64,000 nt of DNA, taken from Stutzerimonas stutzeri (lineage in GTDB: Bacteria > Pseudomonadota > Gammaproteobacteria > Pseudomonadales > Pseudomonadaceae). Positions 46,686-57,044 of this stretch are shown here, in pieces. The notes below the pieces were generated by a model. That model did not search any database, had not been told where the DNA came from, and saw only the letters and a list, made by a program, of their open reading frames with translations. Every line of letters starts with the position of its first letter. The first letter of the stretch is position 1. The stretch lies in assembly GCF_002890895.1 (NCBI RefSeq), contig NZ_POUL01000001.1, positions 1 to 64,000 on the forward strand, written 5' to 3'. A program made the position numbers and the translations under genes.

Positions 46686-48809
46686 CTAGAGCTCGAACTC
46701 CGCCTGCAACGAGGCACGCACGCAGAACAGCACCGCTTCCGGGACGCGACCGGCGAACTGCTCGGCGACTGCCGCAACCGGAGGCAATTCTCCTTCGCCG
46801 TCGAGGAACGCCTCCTGAATCTCACCGAGCAGATCCTCTGGCAGGTCCAGCGCCTGCTCGAGGCTCAGCTGCTGTTGGCCTATGGCTTCTGCAAGCATGG
46901 CGTAGACGTTTTTTTCGCTGCAGTCGAGTTGCCGCGCGATCTGAGCCGGCGTCATTCCGGCACGTGCCAGGGTGATCAGCTCATGACGAACATCCGCGGG
47001 CGACTTGGCCACCGGCGCCGTACCCTGCAGGGCTTCAAGAAACGCTTCGCCATAACGCTCCAGTTTGCGTGCACCCACGCCGCTGATACGCGCCATATCG
47101 CTGAGCGTGCCGGGCTGGCTGCGCAGCATCTCAAGCAGGGTCGCATCCGGGAAGATGACGTAAGGTGGCACGCCATGCTCCTCGGCCAGCTTGCGCCGCA
47201 GTGCGCGCAACGCTTCCCAGGTCTCGCGTTCCTCGCTGCGCACCAACTGACTCGCCGCGCTGGCAGCCGACTTTGGCGCCTTGGTCGTCAGCTCTCGACG
47301 CAACTCCAGGGTAACCTCTCCCCTGAGCAAGCTACGGCAATTGTCGCTGAGTCGAAGGCCGCCGAAACCCTCAAGATCGACGTCAGCCAGCCCTCGGGCG
47401 ACCAGCTGGCGAAACAGCGACCGCCACTCCCCTTCGGACAGCGCCTTGCCTACGCCGAAAACCGACAGATGCTGATGACCGAGACTGCGGATCTTCTCGT
47501 TGTCCCGTCCGATGAGGACGTCGACCAGATGGCCCACACCGTAGCGCTGGCCGCTACGGTAGATCGCCGACAAGGCTTGTCGTGCCGGCTCGGTGGCATC
47601 CCAGGTCTGCACGCCGTCGACACAATTGTCGCAATGGCCGCAAGGCTCCGGCATCTGCTCATCGAAATAGGCCAGTAACACCTGGCGACGACAGCGAGTT
47701 TCTTCACACAGCGAGAGCATCGCGTCGAGCTTGTGTTGCTCGATACGCTTATGCCGCTCGTCACCGTCGGAGTTGTTGAGCATCTGCTTCAGGAAAATTA
47801 CGTCTTGCAGCCCGTACGCCATCCAGGCGTCTGCAGGCAGACCATCTCGACCTGCGCGGCCGGTTTCCTGGTAGTAGGCTTCCAGCGACTTCGGCAGGTC
47901 CAGGTGCGCAACGAAACGCACGTTGGGCTTGTCGATGCCCATGCCGAACGCAATGGTTGCCACCATGATCAGGCCTTCCTCATTGAGAAAGCGCTTCTGG
48001 TGAAAGGCCCGTAAATCGTTCGGCAAGCCGGCATGGTAAGGCAATGCCGGAAAGCCCTGCTCGGTGAGGAAGGCGGCAATGTCATCGACCTTCTTGCGCG
48101 ACATGCAATAGATGATGCCGGCATCACCGCGCCGCTCAGCCAGGAATGCCATCAGCTGCTTGCGCGGCTGCTCCTTTGGCACAATGCGATAAAAGATGTT
48201 TGGCCGATCGAAACTCGACAGGAATCGCTCGGCGTTCCCCAGATGCAAGCGCTGGACGATTTCCTCCCGTGTGCGCTTGTCAGCCGTGGCAGTCAGCGCA
48301 AGGCGTGGGACATTGGGGAAAAACTCAGCCAGCTGACCGAGCTGCAGGTACTCGGGTCGAAAATCGTGCCCCCACTGCGACACGCAGTGCGCCTCGTCAA
48401 TGGCGAACAGGCCGATCTGCAAGCGCTGCAGGAACGCCAGCATACGAGGCTGAACGAGCCGCTCCGGCGCCAGATAGAGCATCTTGATTTCGTTTCGGCG
48501 CAACCGCTCAGCGATATCGCGCTGCTGTTCGGCCGTCAGGGTAGAGTTGAGAGCCGCCGCCGCAACACCCAGCTCATCAAGCGTGGCCACCTGATCGTCC
48601 ATCAACGCAATCAGCGGCGACACCACCACAGCCAGGCCGTCGCGAAGCAGCGCCGGCACCTGATAACAAAGCGACTTGCCGCCACCTGTCGGCATCAGCA
48701 CCAAAGCATCGCCGCCGTCGGCCACGCGCTGGATGATCGCACCCTGGTTGCCACGAAACGCGTCGTAGCCGAATACATCTTTGAGAATGCGCTGTGCCTG
48801 ATCGAGCAT
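46686..48809 (-). CDS. recQ: ATP-dependent DNA helicase RecQ
   Basis: A 707-residue RecQ helicase: motif [17 protein letters not shown] box in [18 protein letters not shown], Zn-binding Cys in [10 protein letters not shown]...CGHCDNC, RQC winged helix, and a C-terminal HRDC domain followed by an extra ~100 residues with a helix-turn-helix-like segment ([24 protein letters not shown] in part). It acts in recombination and fork repair. The ATG at 48809 has GGAG 6 bp upstream; a longer frame from 48872 lacks support. Confidence 0.93.
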   Translation of the reverse strand: MLDQAQRILKDVFGYDAFRGNQGAIIQRVADGGDALVLMPTGGGKSLCYQVPALLRDGLAVVVSPLIALMDDQVATLDELGVAAAALNSTLTAEQQRDIAERLRRNEIKMLYLAPERLVQPRMLAFLQRLQIGLFAIDEAHCVSQWGHDFRPEYLQLGQLAEFFPNVPRLALTATADKRTREEIVQRLHLGNAERFLSSFDRPNIFYRIVPKEQPRKQLMAFLAERRGDAGIIYCMSRKKVDDIAAFLTEQGFPALPYHAGLPNDLRAFHQKRFLNEEGLIMVATIAFGMGIDKPNVRFVAHLDLPKSLEAYYQETGRAGRDGLPADAWMAYGLQDVIFLKQMLNNSDGDERHKRIEQHKLDAMLSLCEETRCRRQVLLAYFDEQMPEPCGHCDNCVDGVQTWDATEPARQALSAIYRSGQRYGVGHLVDVLIGRDNEKIRSLGHQHLSVFGVGKALSEGEWRSLFRQLVARGLADVDLEGFGGLRLSDNCRSLLRGEVTLELRRELTTKAPKSAASAASQLVRSEERETWEALRALRRKLAEEHGVPPYVIFPDATLLEMLRSQPGTLSDMARISGVGARKLERYGEAFLEALQGTAPVAKSPADVRHELITLARAGMTPAQIARQLDCSEKNVYAMLAEAIGQQQLSLEQALDLPEDLLGEIQEAFLDGEGELPPVAAVAEQFAGRVPEAVLFCVRASLQAEFEL

Positions 48810-49055
48810 GCCGGTCTCCGAAACAAGACGCGCGAGTATACGCGACACAGCCGCCCGGTTCAGGCCGAACACTGCCCCGGCGCGATAGTCGGATGCCCCA
48901 TGCTTTGCACAGCGGAACTCCGCGCGTTTTTTTCAATCAGTCGAAGCAATAGAGACTGGAAACGACCTCCGCCACCGCAGCGCCAAAGCGTGCGGTAGCC
49001 GGAGGCCTGCAGCTCGTCTAGAATCAGCGCTGTTTTCTCTCCAAGGTAGCCATCG

Positions 49056-49643
49056 ATGTCCTTCGCCGAGCAACTCGCCCGCCTGCAAGTGTTTCTGGAT
49101 GCAGATGATCTGCATGAAGAAGCGCTCGATTACATCGCCGCCCATGGCTATCTGACTGCCCTGTGCATCTGTTCCGAGCAAGTGTCCGAGCGCGAGTGGA
49201 TTGATGCGCTATTTGCCGAACCGCCAAAATATGCGGACGACACCGAGCGCGAAGCCATCGAGGCGACGCTGATCCAGCTCAAGGCGCACATCGCGCGGCA
49301 GCTGGCCAGTGATGAAGACATGGAACTCCCCTGCGAGCTCGACATGGGCGACGAGCCTGACGAATCCGATCTGCGCGGCTGGTGCATCGGTTTCATGGAA
49401 GGCGTATTCATGCGCGAGTCGGTGTGGTTCGAAGATTCCGAAGAGGAAGTCAGCGAGCTGCTTCTGCCGATCATGGTCGGCTCAGGGCTGTTCGACGAGC
49501 AACCCGAGTTCAGTGATATCGCCACAGACAAGGACCTGGTAGCAGAGATGGTCGAGCAGATACCAGAGATCCTCACGGCGCTGTATCTGATCTGCCATGC
49601 ACCTGAAGAGAAGCCCGCGCTTCTCAAACCGCGCAAGCACTGA
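49056..49643 (+). CDS. YecA/UPF0149-family protein
   Basis: A 195-residue acidic protein with DYIAAHGYLTALCICSE near the N-terminus and GWCIGFMEGVFMRE in the centre, typical for UPF0149. The C-terminal SEC-C zinc motif of some YecA proteins is absent. Function unknown. An AAGGT lies before the ATG. Confidence 0.8.
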   Translation: MSFAEQLARLQVFLDADDLHEEALDYIAAHGYLTALCICSEQVSEREWIDALFAEPPKYADDTEREAIEATLIQLKAHIARQLASDEDMELPCELDMGDEPDESDLRGWCIGFMEGVFMRESVWFEDSEEEVSELLLPIMVGSGLFDEQPEFSDIATDKDLVAEMVEQIPEILTALYLICHAPEEKPALLKPRKH

Positions 49644-49658
49644 CGTCGGACAGCCCAC

Positions 49659-50060
49659 TTGGCTCACCGCGATATTCCGACGTATCGCAACCCAGTAGCG
49701 CGTTACGTGCTACTGGTCATCGGTTGGCTTAGCGTCACGCTCGGCATCATCGGAATCTTTCTGCCGGTCCTGCCTACCACGCCCTTTCTCCTTCTCGCTG
49801 CCGCCTGCTTCGTTCGTAGTTCTCGTCGCTTCTATGACTGGCTGGTGACACACCCGCGACTCGGCCCCTGGTTCCGCGATTACCTGGAAGGCAACGGCAT
49901 CCCCCTGAAAGGCAAGGTCTACGCCATCGCGACCATGTGGCTAAGCATTGGTATTTCCTGCTGGCTGGTTCCGATGTTCTGGGCGCGGATCGGTATGCTG
50001 ACCAGCGCGACACTGGTCAGCATCTATATCCTTCGCATGAAAACCCTCGCCGCCCGCTGA
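49659..50060 (+). CDS. YbaN-type DUF454 membrane protein
   Basis: A 133-residue inner-membrane protein with hydrophobic segments near residues 15-50 and 95-125 and the DUF454 block LGIIGIFLPVLPTTPFLLLA plus WLVTHPRLGPWFRDY. Function unknown. The apparent start is a TTG at 49659 with GGA upstream, 15 bp after the YecA stop. Confidence 0.8.
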   Translation: MAHRDIPTYRNPVARYVLLVIGWLSVTLGIIGIFLPVLPTTPFLLLAAACFVRSSRRFYDWLVTHPRLGPWFRDYLEGNGIPLKGKVYAIATMWLSIGISCWLVPMFWARIGMLTSATLVSIYILRMKTLAAR

Positions 50061-50067
50061 GTTGCTC

Positions 50068-50652
50068 TCAGCCGTCATGGCCATGGTTGCGCTGGTAGGT
50101 TTCAATACCCATTGCGGCTATCTGAGCCTCGATCAAGGCTTCAAATGGCCGAAGCAACTGATCGAACCGTCCTCCGCCTTCCAGCATGTTCACTGCTGTG
50201 ACGATCGCCTCGATCGTTGAAAGCGCACCTGGCACTGGTGCTTTTCGTAACCGATAGCGCGAGACGAGCCCCGCTGGCAGCGAGACGCGAGGCAGCGCCG
50301 CCAGCTCTGGATTGAGATGCAACAGCCTGCGCGCTTTCCGCCAGGTGCCGTCCGGAACAATCAATCGCAACGGTCGTGCGCCGCTCGCCAGACTTTCCAG
50401 CGGAGTGGCATCGACCCCAGGGAACAAGAGATAGTTGTCACGCTCATCGACCGGAAGCGTCACAACTTCCCCCACCCGCAACTGCGCATTGCGCAACCCC
50501 AAGGCCGCCAATCGAGCCGTATTGAGCGCATGTGCGGTTTCACTGGGGTGTTGCAGGATCAGCACCTCCGTGGAGCTGTCGAGTGAGGGAATCAGCGAAC
50601 ACAGGCAGTGACTGGATGGACGCTGACAACGGGGACATTGCGGACGGGACAT
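50068..50652 (-). CDS. DTW-domain tRNA-uridine aminocarboxypropyltransferase
   Basis: A 194-residue DTW-domain protein with an N-terminal zinc-type CPRCQRPSSHCLC cluster and the signature VPDGTWRKARRLL. Family members (TapT/YfiP) transfer the aminocarboxypropyl group of SAM to U47 of tRNA (acp3U). AGGAG fixes the ATG at 50652. Convergent with the ybaN-like gene, 7 bp apart. Confidence 0.85.
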   Translation of the reverse strand: MSRPQCPRCQRPSSHCLCSLIPSLDSSTEVLILQHPSETAHALNTARLAALGLRNAQLRVGEVVTLPVDERDNYLLFPGVDATPLESLASGARPLRLIVPDGTWRKARRLLHLNPELAALPRVSLPAGLVSRYRLRKAPVPGALSTIEAIVTAVNMLEGGGRFDQLLRPFEALIEAQIAAMGIETYQRNHGHDG

Positions 50653-50743
50653 GACTTCTCCTGTGATTGGCGAAGTCTGCCATATCGCGCGCAACGGCAG
50701 GCTATGCTGGTCCCACCCACCGAGACCAAGAAGGCAAGCGCCA

Positions 50744-51415
50744 ATGATCACGCTCCACCATTTGGAACACTCCCGCTCGCAACGTGTGCTGTGGTTACTA
50801 GAGGAGTTGCAGCTACCCTACGAAATCAAGCGCTACACTCGGGACCCGCAGACTATGCTGGCGCCGCCCGAACTGAAACAAGTGCACCCGCTGGGCAAAT
50901 CCCCAGTCATTACCGACGGCGACCTGACGCTCGCGGAGTCCGCAGCCATTCTGGAATATCTGGTGGAGCGCTACGGCGAAGGTCGGCTGGCGCCGGCTGC
51001 CGGAACGCCGGAATACCTCCGCTATCGCTACTGGATGCACTACGCGGAAGGGTCAGTGATGCCGCCGTTGCTGCTGCGGCTAGTCTTTGATCGTGTCGCC
51101 AATGAGCCAATGCCATTCTTCATCCGGCCCGTAGCGCGGGCAATTGCCAAAGGCGCTAACCAGGCGTTCATCGGCCCGCAGCTAAAACTGCATCTGGACT
51201 ATATGGAGAACGAGCTATCCAAAACCCAGTGGTTCGCAGGGGAGAACTTCAGCTTGGCGGATATTCAGATGAGCTTCCCTTTGGAGGCAGCCCAATCTCG
51301 GGCCGGCCTGGACTCCAGTCGCCCAAACTTGACGGCATTTTTGCAGCGGATACGGGGACGGTCCGCCTATCAGCGCGCGGTTGAGAAAGGCGGTCCTGCA
51401 ATGCCCGGGCGCTAA
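50744..51415 (+). CDS. Glutathione S-transferase family protein
   Basis: A 223-residue GST: thioredoxin-like N-domain beginning MITLHHLEHSRSQRVLWLLEEL, with the glutathione-binding KSPVITDGDLTLAESAAILEYL (cis-Pro and ES), and an all-helical C-domain with GENFSLADIQMSF. Substrate unknown. It ends at a hairpin shared with the convergent small ORF. Confidence 0.88.
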   Translation: MITLHHLEHSRSQRVLWLLEELQLPYEIKRYTRDPQTMLAPPELKQVHPLGKSPVITDGDLTLAESAAILEYLVERYGEGRLAPAAGTPEYLRYRYWMHYAEGSVMPPLLLRLVFDRVANEPMPFFIRPVARAIAKGANQAFIGPQLKLHLDYMENELSKTQWFAGENFSLADIQMSFPLEAAQSRAGLDSSRPNLTAFLQRIRGRSAYQRAVEKGGPAMPGR

Positions 51416-51428
51416 CAACCGCGCCCGG
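51405..51428. terminator. Hairpin between the GST gene and the small ORF
   Basis: A perfect 8-bp stem CCGGGCGC/GCGCCCGG with an eight-base loop that contains the GST stop codon. It lies 11 bp past the small ORF on the other strand. No T run on either side, so a role as terminator is uncertain. Confidence 0.45.
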
Positions 51429-51438
51429 CTCGCCGGAG

Positions 51439-51564
51439 CTAGCGACGTGTAGACGCTACCCTATCCCGTTGCGCACGTACTGGGATAGGCTGCAAACGAG
51501 GCGGTTCGATTAACCCAAGCGCCACTGCCAGGTTCCAGCACACACTATTGAGCCATGCTTTCAT
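51439..51564 (-). CDS. 41-residue small protein downstream of aceK
   Basis: A short ORF with a strong ribosome site (GGAGGGG, 7 bp before ATG at 51564). The product has an amphipathic/hydrophobic start (MKAWLNSVCWNLAVALGLIE), then PPRLQPIPVR and a basic tail. It occupies an otherwise empty 328-bp gap between GST and aceK, with 179 bp of leader after the aceK stop. From memory it resembles short Pseudomonas proteins annotated as the PA1414 family, encoded on the SicX RNA; this was not checked, and I see no Anr box upstream. It could also be a chance ORF. Confidence 0.5.
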   Translation of the reverse strand: MKAWLNSVCWNLAVALGLIEPPRLQPIPVRAQRDRVASTRR

Positions 51565-51743
51565 GGTCTAACCCCTCCTGCTTGATACGGGTCTTGGTGG
51601 AGCCGTGGGACTTCGAGATCAGCATAACCCAACAATCGCAACATCGCCCGTGGGCAGGTGTTGCAGAGTGTGCAGTAGCCGCGCCGTTCGTCCAGACTTA
51701 TAGATAGCGACCCATACCTGCTAGAAGTGTTCGCTTCGCGCGA

Positions 51744-53465
51744 CTAGCGGGCAGTCTGCTCCTTGCGACGATATGGAAAGACGTCGATCACCTTGCCGGC
51801 GCTGATCGCCTGCTGCAAGCCCTTCCAGTAATTGGCGTCGTAGAGCTCTCCGTGCAGCTTGGCGAAGAGCCGGCGCTGCTGGATATCAGCAAACAGAAAA
51901 CGAGGAAATTCCTCGGGGAATACATCGTTGGGCCCAACGGAATACCAGGGCTCGGAGGCCATTTCGTCCTCAGGGTATCGGGGCTCGGGGATGTAGCGGA
52001 AATTGACTTCGGTGAGAAAGCAGATCTCGTCGTAATCGTAGAACACAACGCGGCCATGGCGGGTCACTCCGAAGTTCTTCAACAACATGTCCCCAGGGAA
52101 GATGTTAGCGGCAGCCAGTTGCTTGATGGCCAACCCGTAATCTTCCAGTGCCTCATGGACCTGCTGCTCGCTTGCGCTTTCCACGTACAGGTTCAATGGC
52201 GTCATCCGCCGCTCGGTCCAGCAGTGCCGCACCAGAACCGTATCGCCCTGGACTTCCACCGTAGAGGGCGCAACTTCCAGCAATTCAGCCAGGCACTCCG
52301 GCTCGAATTTGTTCTTGGGAAAGCGGAAGTCGGCGAATTCCTGCGTATCGGCCATGCGCCCTACCCGGTCGACGCTTTTGACTAACCGGTACTTCTCTAT
52401 GACCGTCGCGCGGTTGACGTTCTTGGTATGGGAAAAACGATCCTTGATGATCTTGAACACGGTGTTGAAGCCCGGCAACGTGAACACGCTCATGACCATC
52501 CCTCGTACGCCCGGCGCCATGATGAAACGGTCGTCCGTGGTCGCCAGATGGTTGATCAACGCGCGGTAGAACTCAGACTTGCCGTGCTTGTAGAAGCCTA
52601 TCGAGGTGTAGAGCTCAGCGATGTGCTTGCCTGGCATGATCCGCTTGAGGAAGCCGATGAACTCCGCCGGGATCGGGACTTCAACCATGAAGTACGAACG
52701 GGTGAACGAGAAAATGATCGACACTTCCGCTTCATCCGTAATCAGGGTATCGGCGACCAATCCGTCGCCTTCCCGGTGCAGCAGCGGGATAACCAGCGGC
52801 CATTGCTCGTCGCAAGTAAAGATGCGCCCGACCAGATAGGCGCCCTTGTTGCGATACAGCACCGAGGTGAACAGCTCGACGACAAGCTCCGGATCCTTGC
52901 AAACCCAATCCGGCAGGGACACCTCCAGCTGCGCCTCGAGTCGCTGCAGATCCCCCTCCCGATCGCCATACGGTACATCGAATGCGAAATCGCTGAGGAT
53001 TTGCTCGAGCACGCCATGCAGGTCACCGCTGGGTTGGTAGCGCCGCGTCTGAGCCATCCGCTGGGCGCGATTAGCTGGCCGCGTGGTGTGGATGAACATG
53101 GTGCTGTCATTGATGCAGTCATGGCTGAACAAGGTACAAAAGATCGAGTTGTACCAAGTTTCCGAAAGCTCATCGTCAAAGCGCGGATTGATCAGGCCGA
53201 TGTACTCGCCCTTGATCTGCGGCCAACGGTTCACGTCGAGCAGAACCTGCGGATCAACAGCCGAGCGCAAAACCGCCGCGGTTTCGCTGACCTTTTCTTC
53301 GTACAGGTTGATGCGCGCTGCCGATGCACGCTGCGCATCCTGCCACTGGGCTTGCTCGAAGCGCGCCCTGGCGCCCTCGGTGATAAGCCTGAAATGTTCG
53401 CGGTAATCATCGAACCCCAGAAGGATCTGTCGGGCGATCTCGAGGTCCGGCGAATGCTGCGCCAT
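51744..53465 (-). CDS. aceK: Isocitrate dehydrogenase kinase/phosphatase
   Basis: A 573-residue AceK that switches isocitrate dehydrogenase off and on by phosphorylation and so directs carbon to the glyoxylate shunt. Typical blocks: [13 protein letters not shown] at the N-terminus, the P-loop-like [19 protein letters not shown] region (here [18 protein letters not shown]), VFKIIKDRF, and the metal site [13 protein letters not shown] chose the ATG at 53465 ([17 protein letters not shown]) by comparison with the family; starts at 53483 and 53504 are in frame. Confidence 0.92.
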   Translation of the reverse strand: MAQHSPDLEIARQILLGFDDYREHFRLITEGARARFEQAQWQDAQRASAARINLYEEKVSETAAVLRSAVDPQVLLDVNRWPQIKGEYIGLINPRFDDELSETWYNSIFCTLFSHDCINDSTMFIHTTRPANRAQRMAQTRRYQPSGDLHGVLEQILSDFAFDVPYGDREGDLQRLEAQLEVSLPDWVCKDPELVVELFTSVLYRNKGAYLVGRIFTCDEQWPLVIPLLHREGDGLVADTLITDEAEVSIIFSFTRSYFMVEVPIPAEFIGFLKRIMPGKHIAELYTSIGFYKHGKSEFYRALINHLATTDDRFIMAPGVRGMVMSVFTLPGFNTVFKIIKDRFSHTKNVNRATVIEKYRLVKSVDRVGRMADTQEFADFRFPKNKFEPECLAELLEVAPSTVEVQGDTVLVRHCWTERRMTPLNLYVESASEQQVHEALEDYGLAIKQLAAANIFPGDMLLKNFGVTRHGRVVFYDYDEICFLTEVNFRYIPEPRYPEDEMASEPWYSVGPNDVFPEEFPRFLFADIQQRRLFAKLHGELYDANYWKGLQQAISAGKVIDVFPYRRKEQTAR

Positions 53466-53640
53466 ATCATTTTCTCGCTGCATGAAAACGTCGAGCTTAT
53501 CCACGGACCCCGTTCAATGAAAGCCAGTCAGCTCAACGGGTGTTTGAAAGCGCGAGCCGAGTGCCAGGCACGCCTCACCAAAACTGACGACTGTCCGCCG
53601 GAGCGCTACTAAGACTTTTCGACAGGCTGCGCCTCCTCAG

Positions 53641-53703
53641 CCTTGCACTGTCTATAGCGCCAACTTTCTCTTCCTGCGCATCATCGCGCCGGTGCTTGGC
53701 ACC
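53641..53703 (+). pseudogene. Possible relic of an EamA/DMT permease start
   Basis: Read from 53641 in frame, the translation includes SANFLFLRIIAPVLGT, which looks like the first transmembrane segment of EamA permeases (typically ...NFLFMRIxAPVLGP...). No start codon or ribosome site precedes it, and similarity stops after about 17 residues; the frame ends at a stop at about 53770. Very short, so chance similarity is possible. Confidence 0.3.
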
Positions 53704-53786
53704 TGCGCTGTGCGCCTAGGCGGTGCCAAGGACCCGCCGCGGCTAGGCGAAACCGGCACTCGTTATCGTTGATCACATCGACTACG

Positions 53787-53808
53787 GCGGGACTGCATAC
53801 AGCCCCGC
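53787..53808 (-). terminator. Hairpin after cysK
   Basis: A 9-bp stem (with one G-T pair) GCGGGGCTG/CAGTCCCGC and a four-base loop on the minus strand, 10 bp past the cysK stop. No T run follows. Confidence 0.45.
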
Positions 53809-53818
53809 ACAGCATCGA

Positions 53819-54793
53819 TTATTGCTGCAGCTCCTGCTCGCCGAACATGTCGGAAAACAACATGGACGACAGGTAGCGCTCACCCGAGTCAGGCAGGATC
53901 ACCACGATATTCTTGCCCTGCATTTCCGGCTTCTCGGCCAGGCGCACCGCCGCAGCCATCGCCGCACCGCACGAAATACCGCACAGAATGCCTTCCTCAC
54001 GCATCAGGCGCAGCGCCATCGCTTTCGCCTCATCATCATCGACACGCTCGACCTGATCGACGATCGACAAGTCCAGATTCTTCGGCACGAAGCCCGCGCC
54101 GATGCCCTGAATCTTGTGCGGACTGGGTTTGACTTCTTCACCCGCCAGCGTCTGACTGATCACAGGCGAGCTGACCGGCTCCACCGCGACGCTCAGAATC
54201 TGCTTGCCCTTGGTGTTCTTGATATAGCGCGATACGCCCGTGATGGTCCCGCCCGTTCCCACACCAGCCACCAGCACGTCGATGTTGCCTTCAGTGTCGT
54301 TCCAGATTTCAGGCCCGGTGGTTTTTTCGTGAATGGCGGGGTTCGACGGGTTCTCGAACTGTTGCGGCATGAAATAGGTATCTGGCGCTGAAGCAGCAAT
54401 CTCAGCAGCCTTCTCGATGGCCCCCTTCATACCTTTTGCGGGCTCGGTGAGAACCAGTTCAGCGCCGAGCGCTTTCAATACCTTGCGCCGCTCCAGGCTC
54501 ATCGACGCAGGCATGGTCAACATCAGCTTGTAGCCCCGCGCCGCTGCGACGAAAGCCAGGCCAATACCCGTGTTGCCCGAGGTCGGCTCGACCAGCGTCA
54601 TGCCCGGTTTCAATTGCCCGCTATCTTCGGCGTCCCAGATCATTGCGGCGCCGATACGGCACTTGACTGAATAGGCGGGATTACGACCTTCGATCTTGGC
54701 CATGATGCTGACGCCCTTGGGCCCCAGCCGGTTGATCATTACCAGTGGCGTGTTGCCGATGGTTTGCGCGTTGTCAGCGAAGATGCGGCTCAT
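53819..54793 (-). CDS. cysK: Cysteine synthase A (O-acetylserine sulfhydrylase)
   Basis: A 324-residue PLP enzyme that makes cysteine from O-acetylserine and sulfide. PLP lysine in PAYSVKCR (about residue 44), substrate loop [13 protein letters not shown], phosphate-binding [14 protein letters not shown], and a C-terminal region with [12 protein letters not shown]. The start has AGGGA upstream. Divergent from the DUF748 gene. Confidence 0.93.
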   Translation of the reverse strand: MSRIFADNAQTIGNTPLVMINRLGPKGVSIMAKIEGRNPAYSVKCRIGAAMIWDAEDSGQLKPGMTLVEPTSGNTGIGLAFVAAARGYKLMLTMPASMSLERRKVLKALGAELVLTEPAKGMKGAIEKAAEIAASAPDTYFMPQQFENPSNPAIHEKTTGPEIWNDTEGNIDVLVAGVGTGGTITGVSRYIKNTKGKQILSVAVEPVSSPVISQTLAGEEVKPSPHKIQGIGAGFVPKNLDLSIVDQVERVDDDEAKAMALRLMREEGILCGISCGAAMAAAVRLAEKPEMQGKNIVVILPDSGERYLSSMLFSDMFGEQELQQ

Positions 54794-54931
54794 GACGGTG
54801 TCCCTGCGATGAAAAAACCAGACTAATGAGCCTAAGCGCAGTCAACGGAGTCGTCCAGCCGAACTCAGGGTCTTTGGGCACGGTCAATCCAGAAGCAGAG
54901 CCGCCCATGCTTCCACCTAACCAGGCCTCCG

Positions 54932-56008
54932 ATGAAGACACGTTACCGACCCCTACTATGGACCTTGTTGTCGCTTGCACTGCTGTTGCTGGCGGTTCAT
55001 CTAACGCTGCCCTACCTCGTCCTCAACTACCTGAACGGCAAGCTCGCCGATATGGGCGACTATCGCGGCCACATCGAAGACGTCGATCTGGCCTGGTGGC
55101 GTGGTGCCTATCGCCTGAACGATCTGGTGATAGAGAAAAAGAACGAGCAGGTCCAGGCGCCCTTGTTCACCACCCACGCCGTCGATATCGGCCTTAGCTG
55201 GACGGCGCTCTGGAGGGATCAAGCGCTGGTCGGGGAAATCATTCTTGCACAGCCGCACCTGAACTTCGTCGACGGTGAGAAAAAGGAAAGCTCGCAAACG
55301 GGCGATGGGGTCGATTGGCGTGATCGCCTCAATGAGCTGATGCCGTTCACGCTTAATGAACTGAAGGTTGTGAACGGGCAGGTCTCGTTTCGCAACTTTC
55401 AGGCAGACCCGCCCGTTCACGTCTATGCCAGTGCCATCAATGCCAGCCTCTTCAACCTGACCAATACTGCCAACCAGCAGCAGGGCCGCGTCGCACGCTT
55501 CGAAGGCACTGCTCAATTCTTCAACCAGGCCCCGATGGAAGCCAGCGCACAGTTCGATCCCTATACGGACTGGGAAGACTTCCAGTTCAGTTTGCGTGTG
55601 ACAGGCGTCGAACTGACCAAATTGAATGATTTCAGCAACGCCTATGGAAGCTTTGACTTCGCTAGCGGTACCGGCGATCTGGTAATAGAAGCCGAGGCCA
55701 AGGACGCTCAGCTGGACGGTTATATCAAGCCGCTGCTGAGAAATGTCGAGGTATTCAATTTCAAGCAGGACGTTAGAAACGAAGACAAGGGATTCTTCCG
55801 TGGCATCTGGGAAGCGGTTGTCGGCGCCGGTGAGGAAGTGCTGCAGAACCAGCGCAAGGAGCAATTCGCTACGCGCGTTGAGCTGAATGGAAGTACTAAA
55901 AATGCCGATGTCAGCCCTTTCCAGGCCTTCGTTGCGATTCTCCGCAACGCCTTTGTCGAGGCCTTCTCAGCTCGTTTCGAGCGCTCACTTGGCGACGATG
56001 AGGGATAA
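54932..56008 (+). CDS. DUF748 (AsmA-like) membrane-anchored protein
   Basis: A 358-residue protein with one N-terminal membrane segment (residues ~8-30) and a large periplasmic part with the DUF748 block GDYRGHIEDVDLAWWRGAYRL and ELKVVNGQVSFRNF. AsmA-like proteins are thought to help lipid traffic or outer-membrane assembly. The exact role is unknown. A C-terminal ~40 residues probably form an amphipathic helix. Confidence 0.8.
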   Translation: MKTRYRPLLWTLLSLALLLLAVHLTLPYLVLNYLNGKLADMGDYRGHIEDVDLAWWRGAYRLNDLVIEKKNEQVQAPLFTTHAVDIGLSWTALWRDQALVGEIILAQPHLNFVDGEKKESSQTGDGVDWRDRLNELMPFTLNELKVVNGQVSFRNFQADPPVHVYASAINASLFNLTNTANQQQGRVARFEGTAQFFNQAPMEASAQFDPYTDWEDFQFSLRVTGVELTKLNDFSNAYGSFDFASGTGDLVIEAEAKDAQLDGYIKPLLRNVEVFNFKQDVRNEDKGFFRGIWEAVVGAGEEVLQNQRKEQFATRVELNGSTKNADVSPFQAFVAILRNAFVEAFSARFERSLGDDEG

Positions 56009-56149
56009 GCGCGAACACCTATGGAACGGCTGCCCATTCAGTGACTGAATGATCCCCTCACGTTCACAGTCGCGCGTCCATCACTTATAGTCGGCCGTCT
56101 AACTAAACAGTAAGCGCCTGCGTGCCAGGCCCGATGCAAGGAAACTCCG

Positions 56150-56995
56150 ATGAAGTTCGAAGGCACCCAGTCCTACGTCGCCACCGACGACCTGAAGCTT
56201 GCGGTGAACGCCGCCATTACACTGGAGCGTCCGCTTCTGGTGAAGGGCGAGCCGGGCACCGGGAAAACCATGCTGGCCGAGCAACTGGCGGAGTCATTTG
56301 GCGCGCAGTTGATCACCTGGCACATCAAATCCACCACCAAGGCGCATCAGGGCTTGTACGAATACGACGCGGTGAGCCGTCTGCGTGACTCGCAGCTGGA
56401 CTCCGACCGCGTTCACGATGTACGCAACTACATCAAAAAGGGCAAGCTGTGGGAGGCATTCGAGTCAGAGCAGCGCGTCATCCTGCTGATCGACGAGATC
56501 GACAAGGCCGACATCGAGTTCCCTAACGACCTGCTGCAGGAACTCGACAAGATGGAGTTCTACGTTTACGAGACCAACGAAACCATCAAGGCCAAGCAGC
56601 GGCCCATCATCATCATTACCTCGAACAACGAGAAGGAACTGCCCGACGCCTTCCTGCGCCGCTGCTTCTTCCACTACATCGCTTTTCCCGATCGTGACAC
56701 GCTGCAGCGGATCGTCGATGTGCACTACCCGAATATCAAGAAGGACCTGGTGGCCGAAGCGCTGGATGTGTTCTTTGATGTACGTAAGGTGCCAGGCTTG
56801 AAGAAGAAGCCGTCCACCAGCGAACTGGTCGACTGGCTGAAGCTGCTGATGGCCGACAACATTGGCGAGGCGGTCCTTCGCGAGCGCGATCCGACCAAGG
56901 CCATCCCGCCGCTAGCTGGGGCCCTGGTGAAAAACGAGCAGGATGTGCAGTTGCTTGAACGTCTGGCATTCATGAGTCGTCGCGCCAGCCGTTGA
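56150..56995 (+). CDS. MoxR-family AAA+ ATPase
   Basis: A 281-residue AAA+ protein: Walker A GEPGTGKT (33-40), Walker B VILLIDEIDKAD, sensor region IITSNNEKELPDAFLRRCFFHY. MoxR ATPases act as chaperones that mature partner enzymes together with VWA proteins. The matching VWA gene is at 57492, with a GFA-type gene in between, all in one direction. Confidence 0.9.
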   Translation: MKFEGTQSYVATDDLKLAVNAAITLERPLLVKGEPGTGKTMLAEQLAESFGAQLITWHIKSTTKAHQGLYEYDAVSRLRDSQLDSDRVHDVRNYIKKGKLWEAFESEQRVILLIDEIDKADIEFPNDLLQELDKMEFYVYETNETIKAKQRPIIIITSNNEKELPDAFLRRCFFHYIAFPDRDTLQRIVDVHYPNIKKDLVAEALDVFFDVRKVPGLKKKPSTSELVDWLKLLMADNIGEAVLRERDPTKAIPPLAGALVKNEQDVQLLERLAFMSRRASR

Positions 56996-57044
56996 CTGAC
57001 GGCGTTCACACGAGCCGGACGCTTCACTTACTGGAGGAAGATCC

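Larger units (their letters stand above)
53466..53818. other. 353-bp intergenic stretch between aceK and cysK
   Basis: It holds the presumed aceK upstream region, a short possible relic of a DMT permease (53641-53703) and a hairpin after cysK (53787-53808). I find no intact gene with a ribosome site and no clear promoter. Confidence 0.6.

Noticed and set aside
51565..51743. Anr box in the leader of the small ORF
   Set aside because: No TTGAT-N4-ATCAA match on either strand; the closest (TTGAT-ACGG-GTCTT) fails in the second half.
52428..53612. A 394-codon open frame on the plus strand
   Set aside because: It is wholly antisense to aceK, has no ribosome site and shows no family resemblance; it is a shadow of high-GC coding bias.
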